A stretch of DNA of 64,000 bases, taken from positions 1 through 64,000 of the forward strand of contig CATKXX010000002.1 of the NCBI GenBank assembly GCA_949840935.1, written 5' to 3'. The stretch is from an uncultured Acetatifactor sp. (lineage in GTDB: Bacteria > Bacillota > Clostridia > Lachnospirales > Lachnospiraceae). Positions 51,947 through 61,931 of the stretch are shown one piece after another; position 1 is the stretch's first letter, and the number at the start of each line of letters is the position of its first letter. The notes beneath the pieces are model-generated. The model saw only the letters and a program-made list of their open reading frames with translations. It was not told where the DNA came from and did not search any database. Both the position numbers and the translations under genes were made by a program.

Positions 51947-53461
51947 TTAAATAAACTTGTTCTTTTTTACCATCTGGACAAATTCACTGTTATTCCGCGT
52001 CTTTGAAAACATGTCCAGGATGCGGTCTGTGGCCTCGTCGGGCTTCAGGCCGTTGAGCGCCTTTCTCATAACGTTTATAGCCTCCAGCTCCTCGCTGTTC
52101 AGCAGCAGATCCTCTCTCCTGGTGCTGGACTTGGCCAGGTCGATGGCAGGGAAGATGCGCTTCTCGGAAAGCTTGCGGTCGAGCACCATCTCCATATTAC
52201 CGGTGCCCTTAAATTCCTCATAGACCACATCATCCATCTTGCTCCCGGTCTCTACGAGCGCAGTCGCCAGGATGGTCAGGCTCCCGCCACCCCTCATATT
52301 CCTCGCCGCTCCGAAGAACCTCTTGGGCATGTGCAGGGCCGCCGGATCCAGGCCGCCGGAAAGCGTACGCCCGCTGGGCGGCACTACCAGATTGTAAGCC
52401 CTGGTCAGACGTGTAATGCTGTCCAGGAGGATCACAACATCCTTCTTATGCTCCACCAGCCGCTTTGCGCGCTCGATTACCATCTCGGAAACCCTCTTAT
52501 GATGCTCCGGCAGCTCATCAAAGGTGGAATAAATGACCTCCACATTATCTCCTACAATGGCCTCCTTGATATCCGTAACCTCCTCGGGCCGCTCGTCTAT
52601 CAGCAGGATCAGCATATGCATATGCGGATTGGAGCGCAGGATGGATTTGGCCACTTCCTTCAGAAGAGTGGTCTTACCGGCCTTGGGAGGAGACACGATC
52701 ATGCCTCTCTGCCCCTTTCCCACAGGGCTGACTAAATCCATGGCCCTCATGGCGATGCTGCAGCCGGGAGTCTCAAGCCGGATCCTCTCATTCGGGAATA
52801 TGGGAGTCATATCCTCGAAACTCATTCTCTTTGCCGATTCTTCAATGGTATAGCCGTTGATCGTACGAATGAACAGCAGGGCGCTGAATTTCTCCTGCTG
52901 TGTCTTAATCCTCTTATTCCCTTTTAAAATATCGCCGGTTTTCAAGCCGAAACGGCGGATCTGGCTGGGCGCCACATAGACATCGTTCTCTCCGGGCAGG
53001 TAATTCTCGCAGCGGATGAAACCGTATCCGTCCGGCATCACCTCCAGGATACCGCTTGCCTCCTCGCCGCTGTCAAGCTCCTTGGGATAATTCTTCTCAT
53101 CGTATACCTCCGTCACGCGGTTCGGACGGGGAGCAGGAGCGGCAGCGGCCTCCGGCCTGGGCGCTCCCTCGCTGCGCTGGGTGCTGCTGGCCTCCGCGCG
53201 GTAGCTGTTCTCACTGCGTACACCCGGGGCCGTATCCTGCTTTCTGGGCGTCGGACGCCGGACAGGTTCATTCTTTGCCTCGTTTTTAGGCTCGGGTTTT
53301 GCGTCACGCTTGGTCTCGTCCAACTGCTTCAGCCTCTCATCTTCCGCCAGCATGGCCTCCACCAGCTCGGCCTTTTTCATGGATGAAGTGCCCTTCAATC
53401 CCCGTACCTTCGCAAGCTCCCTCAACTGTACAAGTGCCAATGATTCGTATTTTTCCTTCAT
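51947..53461 (-). CDS. rho: Transcription termination factor Rho
   Basis: 504 residues, longer than E. coli Rho (419). Hexameric RNA-dependent ATPase. N-terminal SAP-like Rho-N helices (about 1-45), a low-complexity insert rich in Glu, Arg, Pro and Ala (about 46-115), the cold-shock-like RNA-binding domain ([14 protein letters not shown]), Walker [11 protein letters not shown], Walker [17 protein letters not shown], and the Q/R loops ([19 protein letters not shown] as two parts). GGAGGG precedes the ATG. A TATAAT box lies at 53504-53509 upstream, without a clear -35. Confidence 0.97.
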   Translation of the reverse strand: MKEKYESLALVQLRELAKVRGLKGTSSMKKAELVEAMLAEDERLKQLDETKRDAKPEPKNEAKNEPVRRPTPRKQDTAPGVRSENSYRAEASSTQRSEGAPRPEAAAAPAPRPNRVTEVYDEKNYPKELDSGEEASGILEVMPDGYGFIRCENYLPGENDVYVAPSQIRRFGLKTGDILKGNKRIKTQQEKFSALLFIRTINGYTIEESAKRMSFEDMTPIFPNERIRLETPGCSIAMRAMDLVSPVGKGQRGMIVSPPKAGKTTLLKEVAKSILRSNPHMHMLILLIDERPEEVTDIKEAIVGDNVEVIYSTFDELPEHHKRVSEMVIERAKRLVEHKKDVVILLDSITRLTRAYNLVVPPSGRTLSGGLDPAALHMPKRFFGAARNMRGGGSLTILATALVETGSKMDDVVYEEFKGTGNMEMVLDRKLSEKRIFPAIDLAKSSTRREDLLLNSEELEAINVMRKALNGLKPDEATDRILDMFSKTRNNSEFVQMVKKNKFI

Positions 53462-53748
53462 AGTTTCCCTCCGATTTTAAGCCGTAAAAACCATCCATAA
53501 AATATTATATCTCCGATTTCCTATGGTGGGGTACTGGCAAGATGTGTCATGGACGTGATTCCTTGACCTCATGATTGACGTATCATGCTCTCAAAAACAT
53601 TATAATACAAAGCCATAAAAATAGGAAGCATTATTTTTCTTTTTTCTGCCCTAATTTTCAAACACTTCTTGCGAAGCGTCCCAAACTATTATATGATGAT
53701 AGCGAGGTAATTACAGATGATATGATTTGTGAAAAAAGAGGTATTGAC

Positions 53749-54900
53749 ATGACAACAAACGAGAAAGCCCTTATCATGCATGAACAATGGAACGGCAAGC
53801 TGGAAACCGTATCCAAGACTCCCGTGAAAACCCGGGAAGACCTGGCCGTTGCGTATACTCCCGGGGTGGCGGAGCCCTGTAAAGTCATCGCAGGGGATAA
53901 GGAGGCGGCATATAAGTACACCATGAAGGCCAACACGGTGGCCGTGGTATCCGACGGAAGCGCCGTCCTGGGACTGGGCAATATCGGCCCCCATGCCGCC
54001 ATGCCCGTGATGGAAGGGAAATGCGTGCTGTTCAAGGAATTCGGCGGCGTCAACGCCGTCCCCATCTGCCTGGACACACAGGACACCGAGGAGATCATCA
54101 AGGCCGTCACCTGGCTGGCCCCCGCTTTCGGCGGCATCAACCTGGAAGATATCTCCGCCCCCCGCTGCTTCGAGATTGAAGAACGCTTAAAGGCGGCGCT
54201 GGATATCCCCGTGTTCCATGACGACCAGCACGGTACCGCCATCGTCGTCCTGGCCGGGATCATCAATGCCCTGAAGGTGGTGGGTAAAGAAAAGGAAAAC
54301 TGTAAGGTAGTGGTAAACGGCGCGGGAAGCGCCGGCGTGGCGATCACCAGGCTGCTTCTGACCTACGGCTTTTCCAATATCATCCTGTGCGACAAGGTGG
54401 GGATCGTATCCAAGTCCACCGAGGGCCTGAACTGGATGCAGCAGAAAATGACCCAGGTGACAAACCCGGACAATGAGACCGGAACCCTGGCCGACGCCTT
54501 AAAAGGGGCGGATATCTTCGTAGGCGTTTCCGCTCCCAACATTGTCACTCCCGAAATGGTGTCTTCCATGAACCGGGACGCGATCCTGTTCGCCATGGCC
54601 AACCCCGTGCCGGAAATCATGCCCGACGCGGCCAAGGCCGCCGGCGCCCGGGTAGTGGGAACGGGGCGCAGCGACTTCCCCAACCAGGTGAACAATGTGG
54701 TGGCCTTCCCCGGCATTTTCAAAGGCGCCCTGGAGGGACGGGCCGCCCAGATCACGGAAGAGATGAAGCTGGCGGCGGCGGAAGCCATTGCCGGGCTGGT
54801 TCCCCCGGAAGATCTGAGCGAAGACAATATCATGCCCGAAGCCTTCAACCCAAAAGTCGCCGAGCTGGTTGCCGAGGCGGTAAAGTCCCATATCCGATGA
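53749..54900 (+). CDS. NAD(P)-dependent malic enzyme
   Basis: 383 residues from the ATG at 53749 (AGAGG seven bases upstream); the frame is open to 53575 but without a site. Oxidative decarboxylation of malate to pyruvate. Active region YTPGVAEPC (about 38-46), metal site EDISAPRCFEIEE, the FHDDQHGTA signature (about 157-165), cofactor loop NGAGSAGVAITRLL and the ANPVPEI segment. Short bacterial form. The end overlaps the radical SAM gene by ATGA. TATAAT at about 53597 could be a -10 but lacks a well-spaced -35. Confidence 0.93.
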   Translation: MTTNEKALIMHEQWNGKLETVSKTPVKTREDLAVAYTPGVAEPCKVIAGDKEAAYKYTMKANTVAVVSDGSAVLGLGNIGPHAAMPVMEGKCVLFKEFGGVNAVPICLDTQDTEEIIKAVTWLAPAFGGINLEDISAPRCFEIEERLKAALDIPVFHDDQHGTAIVVLAGIINALKVVGKEKENCKVVVNGAGSAGVAITRLLLTYGFSNIILCDKVGIVSKSTEGLNWMQQKMTQVTNPDNETGTLADALKGADIFVGVSAPNIVTPEMVSSMNRDAILFAMANPVPEIMPDAAKAAGARVVGTGRSDFPNQVNNVVAFPGIFKGALEGRAAQITEEMKLAAAEAIAGLVPPEDLSEDNIMPEAFNPKVAELVAEAVKSHIR

Positions 54901-55907
54901 CGCCCCCGGCACAACAGCCCCGCACCCCCGGAAGCGGCGCCCGGGGGGAGAACCGGATTCCCGGGGACTGGTACGGAAAACCCTACCATTCTCTGGACGC
55001 GTGGTGTAAAAACACGCTCCGCCGCAAATGCTATAAGGTCGCCCTGAACGCCCATATGACCTGCCCCAACCGGGACGGGACAAAAGGCACCCGGGGCTGT
55101 ATCTTCTGCAGTGGAGGCGGCAGCGGTGAGTTTGCCGTATCCACCGCAGGAAAATCCGTGGCGCGGCAGCTTTTGGAGGGGGAGGCCCTTCTCTCCGGGA
55201 AGGCGGCCCTTTCCGGGGACACCCCCTGCATTATCGCGTATTTCCAGGCTTACACGAACACCTATGCCCCCGTGGAATTTCTGGAACAGATTTTTTCGCA
55301 GACCCTGTCCTCCCCCAGGGTGTGCGGCATCTCCATCGCCACCAGGCCGGACTGCCTGCCGGAGGATGTACTTGCACTCCTCTCCTCCCTGAAGGAACGT
55401 TTCCCGGGGAAATTCGTCTGGGTGGAGCTGGGCCTGCAGACCATCCATGAGGACACGGCCCGTTTTATCCGAAGGGGCTACGGCCTGGAATGCTTTGAGG
55501 AAGCCTTCAGGAATCTGCGGTGCCGGGAAATCCCGGTTATCGTACATTCCATCCTGGGGCTGCCAAGGGAATCCCGCGCACAGATGCTGGCGACCAACGC
55601 TTATCTGAACCGCCTCCGCCCCTTCGGCGTCAAGCTTCAGCTGTTGCATGTGCTTCATGGCACCGATCTGGCGGACTGCTATGCGAAAGGGGAATTTGAA
55701 GTGCTGGGAAAAGAAGAATATCTGGAGCTGGCCGCAGACTGCCTGGAGAGGCTCTCACCCGAGATCGTGATCCACCGCGTCACCGGCGACGGCCCTAAGA
55801 AACTGCTGATCGCCCCCCTGTGGAGCGCAGACAAAAAAAGCGTGCTCAACGGCCTGCACCGGGTTCTCAGACAGCGGGGCTCCATACAGGGCTGCGCAGA
55901 CAATTGA
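54897..55907 (+). CDS. TIGR01212-family radical SAM protein (YhcC-like)
   Basis: 336 residues. The Fe-S cluster motif of this family is CPNRDGTKGTRGCIFC (about 56-71), followed by SGGGSGEFA. Later segments YFQAYTNTYAPVEFLE, GISIATRPDCLP, WVELGLQTIHEDT, HSILGLPRES and HRVTGDGPKKLLIAPLW are all typical. The reaction is unknown. Translation is coupled to the malic enzyme (4-base overlap), and the DUF4364 gene follows after 14 bp. Confidence 0.92.
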   Translation: MTPPAQQPRTPGSGARGENRIPGDWYGKPYHSLDAWCKNTLRRKCYKVALNAHMTCPNRDGTKGTRGCIFCSGGGSGEFAVSTAGKSVARQLLEGEALLSGKAALSGDTPCIIAYFQAYTNTYAPVEFLEQIFSQTLSSPRVCGISIATRPDCLPEDVLALLSSLKERFPGKFVWVELGLQTIHEDTARFIRRGYGLECFEEAFRNLRCREIPVIVHSILGLPRESRAQMLATNAYLNRLRPFGVKLQLLHVLHGTDLADCYAKGEFEVLGKEEYLELAADCLERLSPEIVIHRVTGDGPKKLLIAPLWSADKKSVLNGLHRVLRQRGSIQGCADN

Positions 55908-55921
55908 CAGGAGCAAAGAAT

Positions 55922-56437
55922 ATGTTACAGGATCCCCTGACCATCAATAAACTGATCGTGCTGTATATGCTGAACCGCGTAAGCTTCCCCATGACCACCG
56001 CCCAGGTCAGCGATTTCATCCTGGAGAAGGATTATATGAATTTCCTCACCCTCCAGCAGGTCATCAGCGAACTGACGGAGGCGAAGCTGATCCAGCCAAA
56101 GACCATACGGAACCGCACCCAGCTCTCCATCACCGAGGAGGGCCGCAGTACTTTGCATTTTTTCGAGAACCGTGTGGGCGACGCCATCAAGGAGGACATC
56201 AACAGCTATTTCCGGGAAAAGGAATACTCCCTGCGCAACGAGGTCTCCATCCTGGGGGATTATTACAAATCCACCTCCGGGGAATACGAAGCCCGTCTGG
56301 TGGCCAGGGACAGGGATATCCGCCTGGTGGACATCACCCTGTCCGTGCCCACGGAAGAAACGGCCGCCGCCATCTGCGACAACTGGCAGAAAAAGAACCA
56401 GGAGATCTATCAGTTCCTGGTACGGCAGCTGTTCTGA
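55922..56437 (+). CDS. DUF4364 family protein
   Basis: 171 residues, start behind AGGAGC. The first 80 residues form a winged-helix-like DNA-binding fold (INKLIVLYMLNRVSFPMTTA, FLTLQQVISELTEAKLI, LSITEEGRSTLHFF), the rest a beta-rich C-terminal domain (EYEARLVARDRDIRLVDI). DUF4364 is frequent in Clostridia and has been linked to regulation by its fold only. Probably the third gene of the malic enzyme run. Confidence 0.85.
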   Translation: MLQDPLTINKLIVLYMLNRVSFPMTTAQVSDFILEKDYMNFLTLQQVISELTEAKLIQPKTIRNRTQLSITEEGRSTLHFFENRVGDAIKEDINSYFREKEYSLRNEVSILGDYYKSTSGEYEARLVARDRDIRLVDITLSVPTEETAAAICDNWQKKNQEIYQFLVRQLF

Positions 56438-56531
56438 CCGGGGCTGTGCTGATTGCAAAATGATTCAAATTTAGTCGTTAACAGTATATTGGATGAGGCA
56501 AGTAAATCTGATCAGGAACGGAGGAAAGGAT

Positions 56532-56675
56532 ATGGTAGAGATTATGACAGATAAACAATTTGACAAAATTATAAAAATGATCTCCATGATTTTGGATGGC
56601 TGCAAAGATCTGGACGAAGCCAAAAGGAAGGTGAACGAACTTTCTGACACTCCTAAAAGAGAAAACGAAGATTAA
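56532..56675 (+). CDS. Small protein of 47 residues
   Basis: The ATG at 56532 has GGAGGAAAGG upstream. Sequence is amphipathic helical (KQFDKIIKMISMILDGCKDL, DEAKRKVNELS) with a charged end. A strong terminator follows at 56677, which supports a real gene. No family recognised; one Cys. It stands apart from DUF4364 by 94 bp and may have its own promoter. Confidence 0.6.
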   Translation: MVEIMTDKQFDKIIKMISMILDGCKDLDEAKRKVNELSDTPKRENED

Positions 56676-56676
56676 G

Positions 56677-56710
56677 AAAGAGAGCGGAACTTGCCACCGC
56701 TCTCTTTTTA
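56677..56710. terminator. Terminator after the small-protein gene
   Basis: AAAGAGAGCGG and CCGCTCTCTTT arms (56677-56687, 56697-56707) run into TTTTTA on the plus strand. It also faces the end of rarA at 56723 and may serve both. Confidence 0.85.
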
Positions 56711-56722
56711 GCCTCCAATCCC

Positions 56723-58072
56723 CTACGTCTCCTGCCGCGCCGTCCCCTCCGCGGCTTCTCTCCTGATCTTCTTCATATGCTCCCGTATCTTCACCTCATA
56801 GCCGTTCCCTGAGGGCCTGTAGAATTCCTGCCCGTCCAGCTCATAGGGCAGGTACTGCTGGGCCACATAATGGTTCGGATAGTCATGGGCATACTTATAT
56901 CCCGTCCCATGCCCCAGCTTTGCGGCCCCCTTGTAATGGGCGTCCTGCAGATGGGTGGGAATGGGAAGGTTTCCCGTGCGCTCCACCGCCTGCATGGCCT
57001 TCCCAATGGCCTCACAGGCCGCGTTGCTCTTGGGCGCGCAGGCTATATAGCTCACCGCCTGGGAGAGGATGATCTGTGCCTCCGGCATCCCCACCCGCTC
57101 CACCGCCTGGGAGGCGCTTACGGCAACCGAGAGGGCGTTGGGATCCGCATTCCCCACATCCTCCGCCGCGCAGATCATGATCCTGCGGGCGATAAAGGTC
57201 ACGCTCTCCCCGGCATACAGCATCCTCGCCAGATAATACACCGCCGCGTCCGGATCCGATCCCCGCATACTCTTGATAAAGGCGGAGATAGTATCATAAT
57301 GGTTATCCCCCGTCTTGTCGTAACGCATCACCCTTTTCTGGATGCATTCCTGAGCCACCTCCAGGGTAATGTGTATCTTCCCATCCCCGCTCCGGTTCGT
57401 GGTCATCACGCCCAGCTCCACCGCATTCAGGGCATGTCTGGCATCCCCTCCCGACAGCTCCGCCAGAAAGTCCAGGGCGTCCTCCTCTATGACCGCATTG
57501 TAGGCCCCCATACCCCGGTCGGGATCCTCCACTGCCGTCCGGATCAATGCCTTCACCCCTTCCACAGGGATGGGCTTCAGCTCAAAGACGATGGAACGGG
57601 AAATCAGCGCGCCGTTTACTTCAAAATAGGGGTTCTCCGTGGTGGCCCCGATCAGGATCAGCGTGCCGTCCTCCACAAAGGGAAGAAGATAGTCCTGCTG
57701 CCCCTTGTTAAACCGGTGGATCTCATCGATAAACAGGATGGTGCGCTTCCCATACATCCCCTGCACGTCCTTCGCCTTCGCCACCACCTCCTCCATATCC
57801 TTTTTCCCTGCCACAGTGGCGTTGATCTGGGTAAATTCCGCGCTGGTGGTATTGGCGATGACCTTCGCCAGGGTGGTCTTTCCCGTGCCCGGCGGGCCGT
57901 AAAAGATGACAGAGCTGATCTTGTCCGCCTTGATGGCGCGGTACAGCAGCTTATCCTTTCCCAGGATATGTTCCTGCCCCACCACCTCCTCCAGCGTCCG
58001 GGGACGCATCCTGGCCGCCAGCGGGGCCTCCTTTTCCATATTCGTATTCCGCATGTATTCAAACAAATCCAT
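56723..58072 (-). CDS. rarA: Replication-associated recombination protein RarA (MgsA)
   Basis: 449 residues from the ATG at 58072 (weak GGCGG site); the frame extends 18 codons further without support. AAA+ clamp-loader-like ATPase acting at stalled forks with SSB. Walker A YGPPGTGKTTLA (about 55-66), Walker B ILFIDEIHRF, sensor 1 IGATTENPYFEVN and Arg finger in ISRS. The C-terminal tetramerisation region ends with YLPYELDGQEFYRPSGNG. Downstream of the NYN gene on the same strand. Confidence 0.95.
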   Translation of the reverse strand: MDLFEYMRNTNMEKEAPLAARMRPRTLEEVVGQEHILGKDKLLYRAIKADKISSVIFYGPPGTGKTTLAKVIANTTSAEFTQINATVAGKKDMEEVVAKAKDVQGMYGKRTILFIDEIHRFNKGQQDYLLPFVEDGTLILIGATTENPYFEVNGALISRSIVFELKPIPVEGVKALIRTAVEDPDRGMGAYNAVIEEDALDFLAELSGGDARHALNAVELGVMTTNRSGDGKIHITLEVAQECIQKRVMRYDKTGDNHYDTISAFIKSMRGSDPDAAVYYLARMLYAGESVTFIARRIMICAAEDVGNADPNALSVAVSASQAVERVGMPEAQIILSQAVSYIACAPKSNAACEAIGKAMQAVERTGNLPIPTHLQDAHYKGAAKLGHGTGYKYAHDYPNHYVAQQYLPYELDGQEFYRPSGNGYEVKIREHMKKIRREAAEGTARQET

Positions 58073-58165
58073 AGCCGTATCCGCCCCTGTGATCTGTACC
58101 GCAGCCTTCCCCGCCGCGGAATGCAATCCCCAAATCCCCGGCCCGCAATCCCGCCGGGAATATTG

Positions 58166-59104
58166 TCATTTCTTCAATGTAACCTTATTCTCCCGCACCG
58201 TCACCGACTTTAAGCTGCGCAGGAAACTTGAAATGCGGCTGTAGCCGAATTCCTTCAGATCCAGCTGGCGGTATCTCTTGTGCAGCTCGTCATTCAAGGT
58301 GGAAAGATTATCAATGACGCCCCCGCTCTTTTCTATCATACGGCAGATTTCCTTTTCCAGCTCCTCCTTCGTCAGGGAGGACTGCCTTTTGGCATAGAGC
58401 TGATTGTCTATTTTCACTACCTGGACATCCGATATTTTCTCACCGATAAAGGTACTGAGCTTAAAATAGCCATAGTTACGCACATCAAAATCCGAGAATT
58501 TTTCATTTAACCGGTTCCCGATCTGGGCCAGATCCACAATACCCTCGTCATCCTGATTGATCAGCATCAGGATCACCTGCCGCACCTCTGCGATGGAGGT
58601 CACGTTCTGGTCATCCGCGCTGCTCTCCGTCTCAACGGTGCTCTTATTCTGCTCCGCCACCAGGTTCAGATGGATGAACTTGTTACAGGCCCTGGTCAGC
58701 GCCTGGGGCGTCTTGGACTCCCCCATGCCCAGCACGAACATATTCTCCTCCCGAAGGCGCATGGCAAGCCTGGTGAAATCACTGTCGCTGGTCACAAGGC
58801 AGAAGCCCTGAACCTTATTTTTATATAAGATGTCCATAGCGTCAATGACCATGGCCATATCCGTGGCATTCTTCCCCGTGGTATAAGAAAACTGCTGCAC
58901 GGGCATGATGGAATGCTCCAGCAGGATCCCTTCCGTCCAGCCGTTCCCCTTAGACCAGTTCCCATAGATCCTACGGTAGGTGGACAGGCCGTAATTCTCC
59001 ATCTCCTCAAAGATTGTGGCCGCGTACTTTGAGCTCACATTATCCGCATCGATCAGCACCGCCAGCTGCATTTTTTCCATATTAATCTCTGTTGTCTCCG
59101 CCAT
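58166..59104 (-). CDS. NYN-domain ribonuclease-like protein with two OST-HTH domains
   Basis: 312 residues from the ATG at 59104 (AAGGGGAAAA upstream). Residues about 12-150 are a LabA/DUF88-type NYN domain with the acidic metal residues: LIDADN (about 17-22), GKNATDMAMVIDAMD (about 76-90) and LVTSDSDFTRLAMRLRE (about 103-119). Residues about 168-232 and 240-312 are two OST-HTH/LOTUS-like winged helices (DLAQIGNRLNEKFSDFDVRN, and LHKRYRQLDLKEFGYSRISS). The layout suggests a nuclease that reads structured RNA such as G-quadruplexes. Substrate not known. Confidence 0.85.
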   Translation of the reverse strand: MAETTEINMEKMQLAVLIDADNVSSKYAATIFEEMENYGLSTYRRIYGNWSKGNGWTEGILLEHSIMPVQQFSYTTGKNATDMAMVIDAMDILYKNKVQGFCLVTSDSDFTRLAMRLREENMFVLGMGESKTPQALTRACNKFIHLNLVAEQNKSTVETESSADDQNVTSIAEVRQVILMLINQDDEGIVDLAQIGNRLNEKFSDFDVRNYGYFKLSTFIGEKISDVQVVKIDNQLYAKRQSSLTKEELEKEICRMIEKSGGVIDNLSTLNDELHKRYRQLDLKEFGYSRISSFLRSLKSVTVRENKVTLKK

Positions 59105-59196
59105 TTTTCCCCTTTTCCACGCTGCTTACTTACGCAGATCCATAATCGGATGACGAGTTTGTGACAGGCAGCGCGCAGGCACAAATCTCGCGATTA
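59105..59196 (-). other. Second copy of the conserved hairpin leader
   Basis: The gap before the NYN gene holds a 54-base hairpin (59143-59196): TAATCG/CGATTA, CGAG/CTCG and TTTGTG/CACAAA stems around acaggcagcgcgcagg, whose loop matches the rhaD leader at 14 of 16 bases while the stems differ but pair. A GCAGCG-containing stretch lies between hairpin and ribosome site. Confidence 0.6.
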
Positions 59197-59263
59197 CCCT
59201 TTTTCAGGATAATATGCTTAGCCAATTGATTCCATGTAATAATCCAGCAGATCATAAATCCAG

Positions 59264-61927
59264 TCATGAAGCCGGCTTCTGCGGCCCGCCCATTAACACC
59301 ACTCGGATCGTATAATCCCCGGAGCCGGCTTCCGCCGTAAATGTACCCTTCCCATCCACCTGATATTCCAGCCCGTCGGAATCCTCAACGGAAAGCACAT
59401 GGTCAAGACGGATATCCGCCGCCGCGTTCACCGGGATCCGGCAGTGTAATTCCAGCCCGTCCCCGGTAAGCCTCCAGCCGCATTCCACCGTGCCATACCG
59501 GGATTCATAACGCCCCACCGCAGAGGAGAGCCCGCCGCCTGGCCGAGGATACAGCAGGGCCCTGCGGTATCCCGGAGCGCTCTCCTGAATCTCCAGCCCC
59601 GCTATTACCCTCACCATCCACTCGCCCACGGAACCGTAAGCGTAGTGATTAAAGGAATTCATGTCAGGGCTCCACATGCTCCCGTCAGGCTTGATGCCGT
59701 CCCAATGCTCCCATACCGTGGTGGCGCCCTGCTTTACCTGATACAGCCAGGAGGGATAATCCTCCTTTAAAAGCTGCTCATATGCCTCCTTCAGGCAGCC
59801 ATTTTCGCCGAGCGCATGGGTAAAATACGGCGTCCCCACAAAGCCTGTGACCAGATGCCCGTCCTCCCTCGCCAGCAGTTCCAACAATTCCCTTACCGTC
59901 TGCTGCCGGTACTCCCCGCGCGTCAGCCCAAAGAAAAGGGCAAGGATATGGGCCGTCTGGGTCTGCACCCGCATCCCCCCTGTGGCAGGGTCAAAATACG
60001 TCTCCCCAAAGCCCTTCCGAAGCTTCTCCGCCAGCGCGCCAAAATAAGCCGCATCCTCCGTATTCCCCAAGATCCCGGCAATCCTGGCAAAAATCCCTGT
60101 GGAATACGCATAATAGGCGGCACAGACCAGCTCATTGGGGGTGGCCCCGTAGTAGCTTCCCTCCTCCGCGTCCAGAGCCACCCAGTCCCCGAACTGCAGC
60201 TTGTACTTCCAGGTAACGCCCTCTGCGTGGGCCTCCATAAACCGGATCCAGGCCTTCATGCTCTCATACTGTTCCCGCAGGATCTGGGCGTCCCCAAAGG
60301 TAAGATAAAGGTTCCAGGGGTTCAGCACCGCCACGTCCGCCCAGGCCGCCGCGGAATGGGTTCCCTGGCTCACAAGCCAGTCGGGGACTTTCCCGATATA
60401 GGGAGTCAGGATATCCGGCACCACATGGGGCACGCCGCCCTCCGAGGTCTGATCCGCCGCCACATCCTTAAGCCACTTGCCAAAAAAGAGAGATGTGTCC
60501 ATGATATAGCTTGCCGTCCTGCAGAAAATCTGGGCGTCCCCCGTCCACCCCAGGCGCTCGTCCCGCTGGGGACAGTCTGTGGGGATATCCACAAAATTAC
60601 TCTTAAGCCCCCAGACGATATTGGCCCAGAGACGGTTCAGCCCCTCGTGGGAGCAGTGAAAATATCCGGTCTGTTCCATCCGGGAGTACAGAGCATAAGC
60701 ACGGATATCCTCCGCCCTGATCTCACAGGGCGCGCTGACGATCCAGGCATACCGGAATCCCATATAGGTAAAGTGGGGGCAGTAACGCTCCCTGTCTGCG
60801 CCCCTGCAGTAATAGACAAAGGCAGCCTTTGCCGACCGCAGGTTTTCCGTGTATACATTCCCATCTTTATCCAGGGTCTCAAAGCAGCGGATTTCCAGCT
60901 TATCCCCGGCCTTTGTATGGAAAAGCTCCCCGCTGACCCAGCCGGCCATATTCTGCCCGAAGTCCGCCACCAGCTCACCCTTGGGCGTGACGAAGATCCG
61001 TTCCGCCGGAAATTCCTCCATCCGGGCCACCTTTCCGCCAAACTGAGAGGTCAGCGCGCCCTTGTCAAAGGAAAGCAAGGATACCGGCCTGGGCCGTTCC
61101 TTACCCTCCAGCCGGGCGTCGTAAATCTCCCCGTCGTAAATCTCGGAAAACAGGATGGGGGAATCGCTCCCCTGCCAGCTTTCCTCCGTTCCGATCTCCT
61201 CCACGGATCCGTCCTCGTAAAGGATCCGCAGCTGGCACAGAAAGCCCGTCCTGGTTCCGTAATTATTCCGCAGATGCAGGATGCCCATCTCGCCCTTATA
61301 ATACCCCGCCCCCACCAGGGCGCTGATACGGCAGGTTTCCCCATGCTTCCGCAGATGTTCTGTGACATCATAAACCTGACAGCACAGATGCTTATGGTAG
61401 GAAGTCCATCCCGGCGTCAGCTCGTCCTGCCCCACCCGCACGCCGTCCAGGTACAGCTGGTACAGCCCCAGGGCCGTGGCACAGACATAGGCCTCCCTGA
61501 CCTTGCCCTTTAACCCGAATTGCTTCCAAAGCCAGGTTCCCCCGGAATTGTCTTTATCTGCCTCCGTCTCCGCCGTAATAAATTCTGCCTTCCACTCCCC
61601 CTGTTCCAGGATTCCTGTAACAAAGTACCCGGGCTCACAGAAGCCGCTCCTCTCCCCGTGATTGTCTGCAGCCTCCACCCGCCAGTAATACCGGGTCAGA
61701 GACCGCATGGTAAAGTCCCCGAAGCGGTGGCAGACAGAATCCCCCGACTCCTCCGATGCCTCGTAGACCTTCCGGGTAAACTGCCTGTCCAACGCTATCT
61801 CCAGATGCCAGGCAGCCTGCAGCGTATCCCGTCTGTCAGAGGACAGAACCCAGGAAAAGGCCGGCGTCCCCGTAACCCCGACGGGATTCTCCGTGTTGTC
61901 CACCGTTATTTTTTCTATCCGAAGCAT
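59264..61927 (-). CDS. GH78 alpha-L-rhamnosidase
   Basis: 887 residues from the ATG at 61927 (GGAGGAGG upstream); the longer frame overlaps the preceding gene. No signal peptide, so it acts on imported rhamnosides. N-terminal fibronectin-like and beta-sandwich domains (about 1-320), then the (alpha/alpha)6 barrel with the catalytic acid region DCPQRDERLGWTGDAQIF (about 470-487) and TTVWEHWDG near residue 740, and a C-terminal beta domain with ESRYGTVECGW. It feeds free L-rhamnose to the rha pathway, whose genes are 50 kb away. It follows the small membrane gene by 4 bp. Confidence 0.94.
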   Translation of the reverse strand: MLRIEKITVDNTENPVGVTGTPAFSWVLSSDRRDTLQAAWHLEIALDRQFTRKVYEASEESGDSVCHRFGDFTMRSLTRYYWRVEAADNHGERSGFCEPGYFVTGILEQGEWKAEFITAETEADKDNSGGTWLWKQFGLKGKVREAYVCATALGLYQLYLDGVRVGQDELTPGWTSYHKHLCCQVYDVTEHLRKHGETCRISALVGAGYYKGEMGILHLRNNYGTRTGFLCQLRILYEDGSVEEIGTEESWQGSDSPILFSEIYDGEIYDARLEGKERPRPVSLLSFDKGALTSQFGGKVARMEEFPAERIFVTPKGELVADFGQNMAGWVSGELFHTKAGDKLEIRCFETLDKDGNVYTENLRSAKAAFVYYCRGADRERYCPHFTYMGFRYAWIVSAPCEIRAEDIRAYALYSRMEQTGYFHCSHEGLNRLWANIVWGLKSNFVDIPTDCPQRDERLGWTGDAQIFCRTASYIMDTSLFFGKWLKDVAADQTSEGGVPHVVPDILTPYIGKVPDWLVSQGTHSAAAWADVAVLNPWNLYLTFGDAQILREQYESMKAWIRFMEAHAEGVTWKYKLQFGDWVALDAEEGSYYGATPNELVCAAYYAYSTGIFARIAGILGNTEDAAYFGALAEKLRKGFGETYFDPATGGMRVQTQTAHILALFFGLTRGEYRQQTVRELLELLAREDGHLVTGFVGTPYFTHALGENGCLKEAYEQLLKEDYPSWLYQVKQGATTVWEHWDGIKPDGSMWSPDMNSFNHYAYGSVGEWMVRVIAGLEIQESAPGYRRALLYPRPGGGLSSAVGRYESRYGTVECGWRLTGDGLELHCRIPVNAAADIRLDHVLSVEDSDGLEYQVDGKGTFTAEAGSGDYTIRVVLMGGPQKPAS

Positions 61928-61931
61928 AGTC

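Noticed and set aside
53575..53748. Longer N terminus for the malic enzyme
   Set aside because: Family members begin near MTTNEKAL, and only that ATG has a ribosome site.
54363..55658. 431-codon minus-strand frame across malic enzyme and the radical SAM gene
   Set aside because: It covers two coupled plus-strand genes with full catalytic motifs.
59816..61513. Plus-strand frame of 565 codons opposite GH78
   Set aside because: Mirror of the rhamnosidase gene with no start signal or domain.
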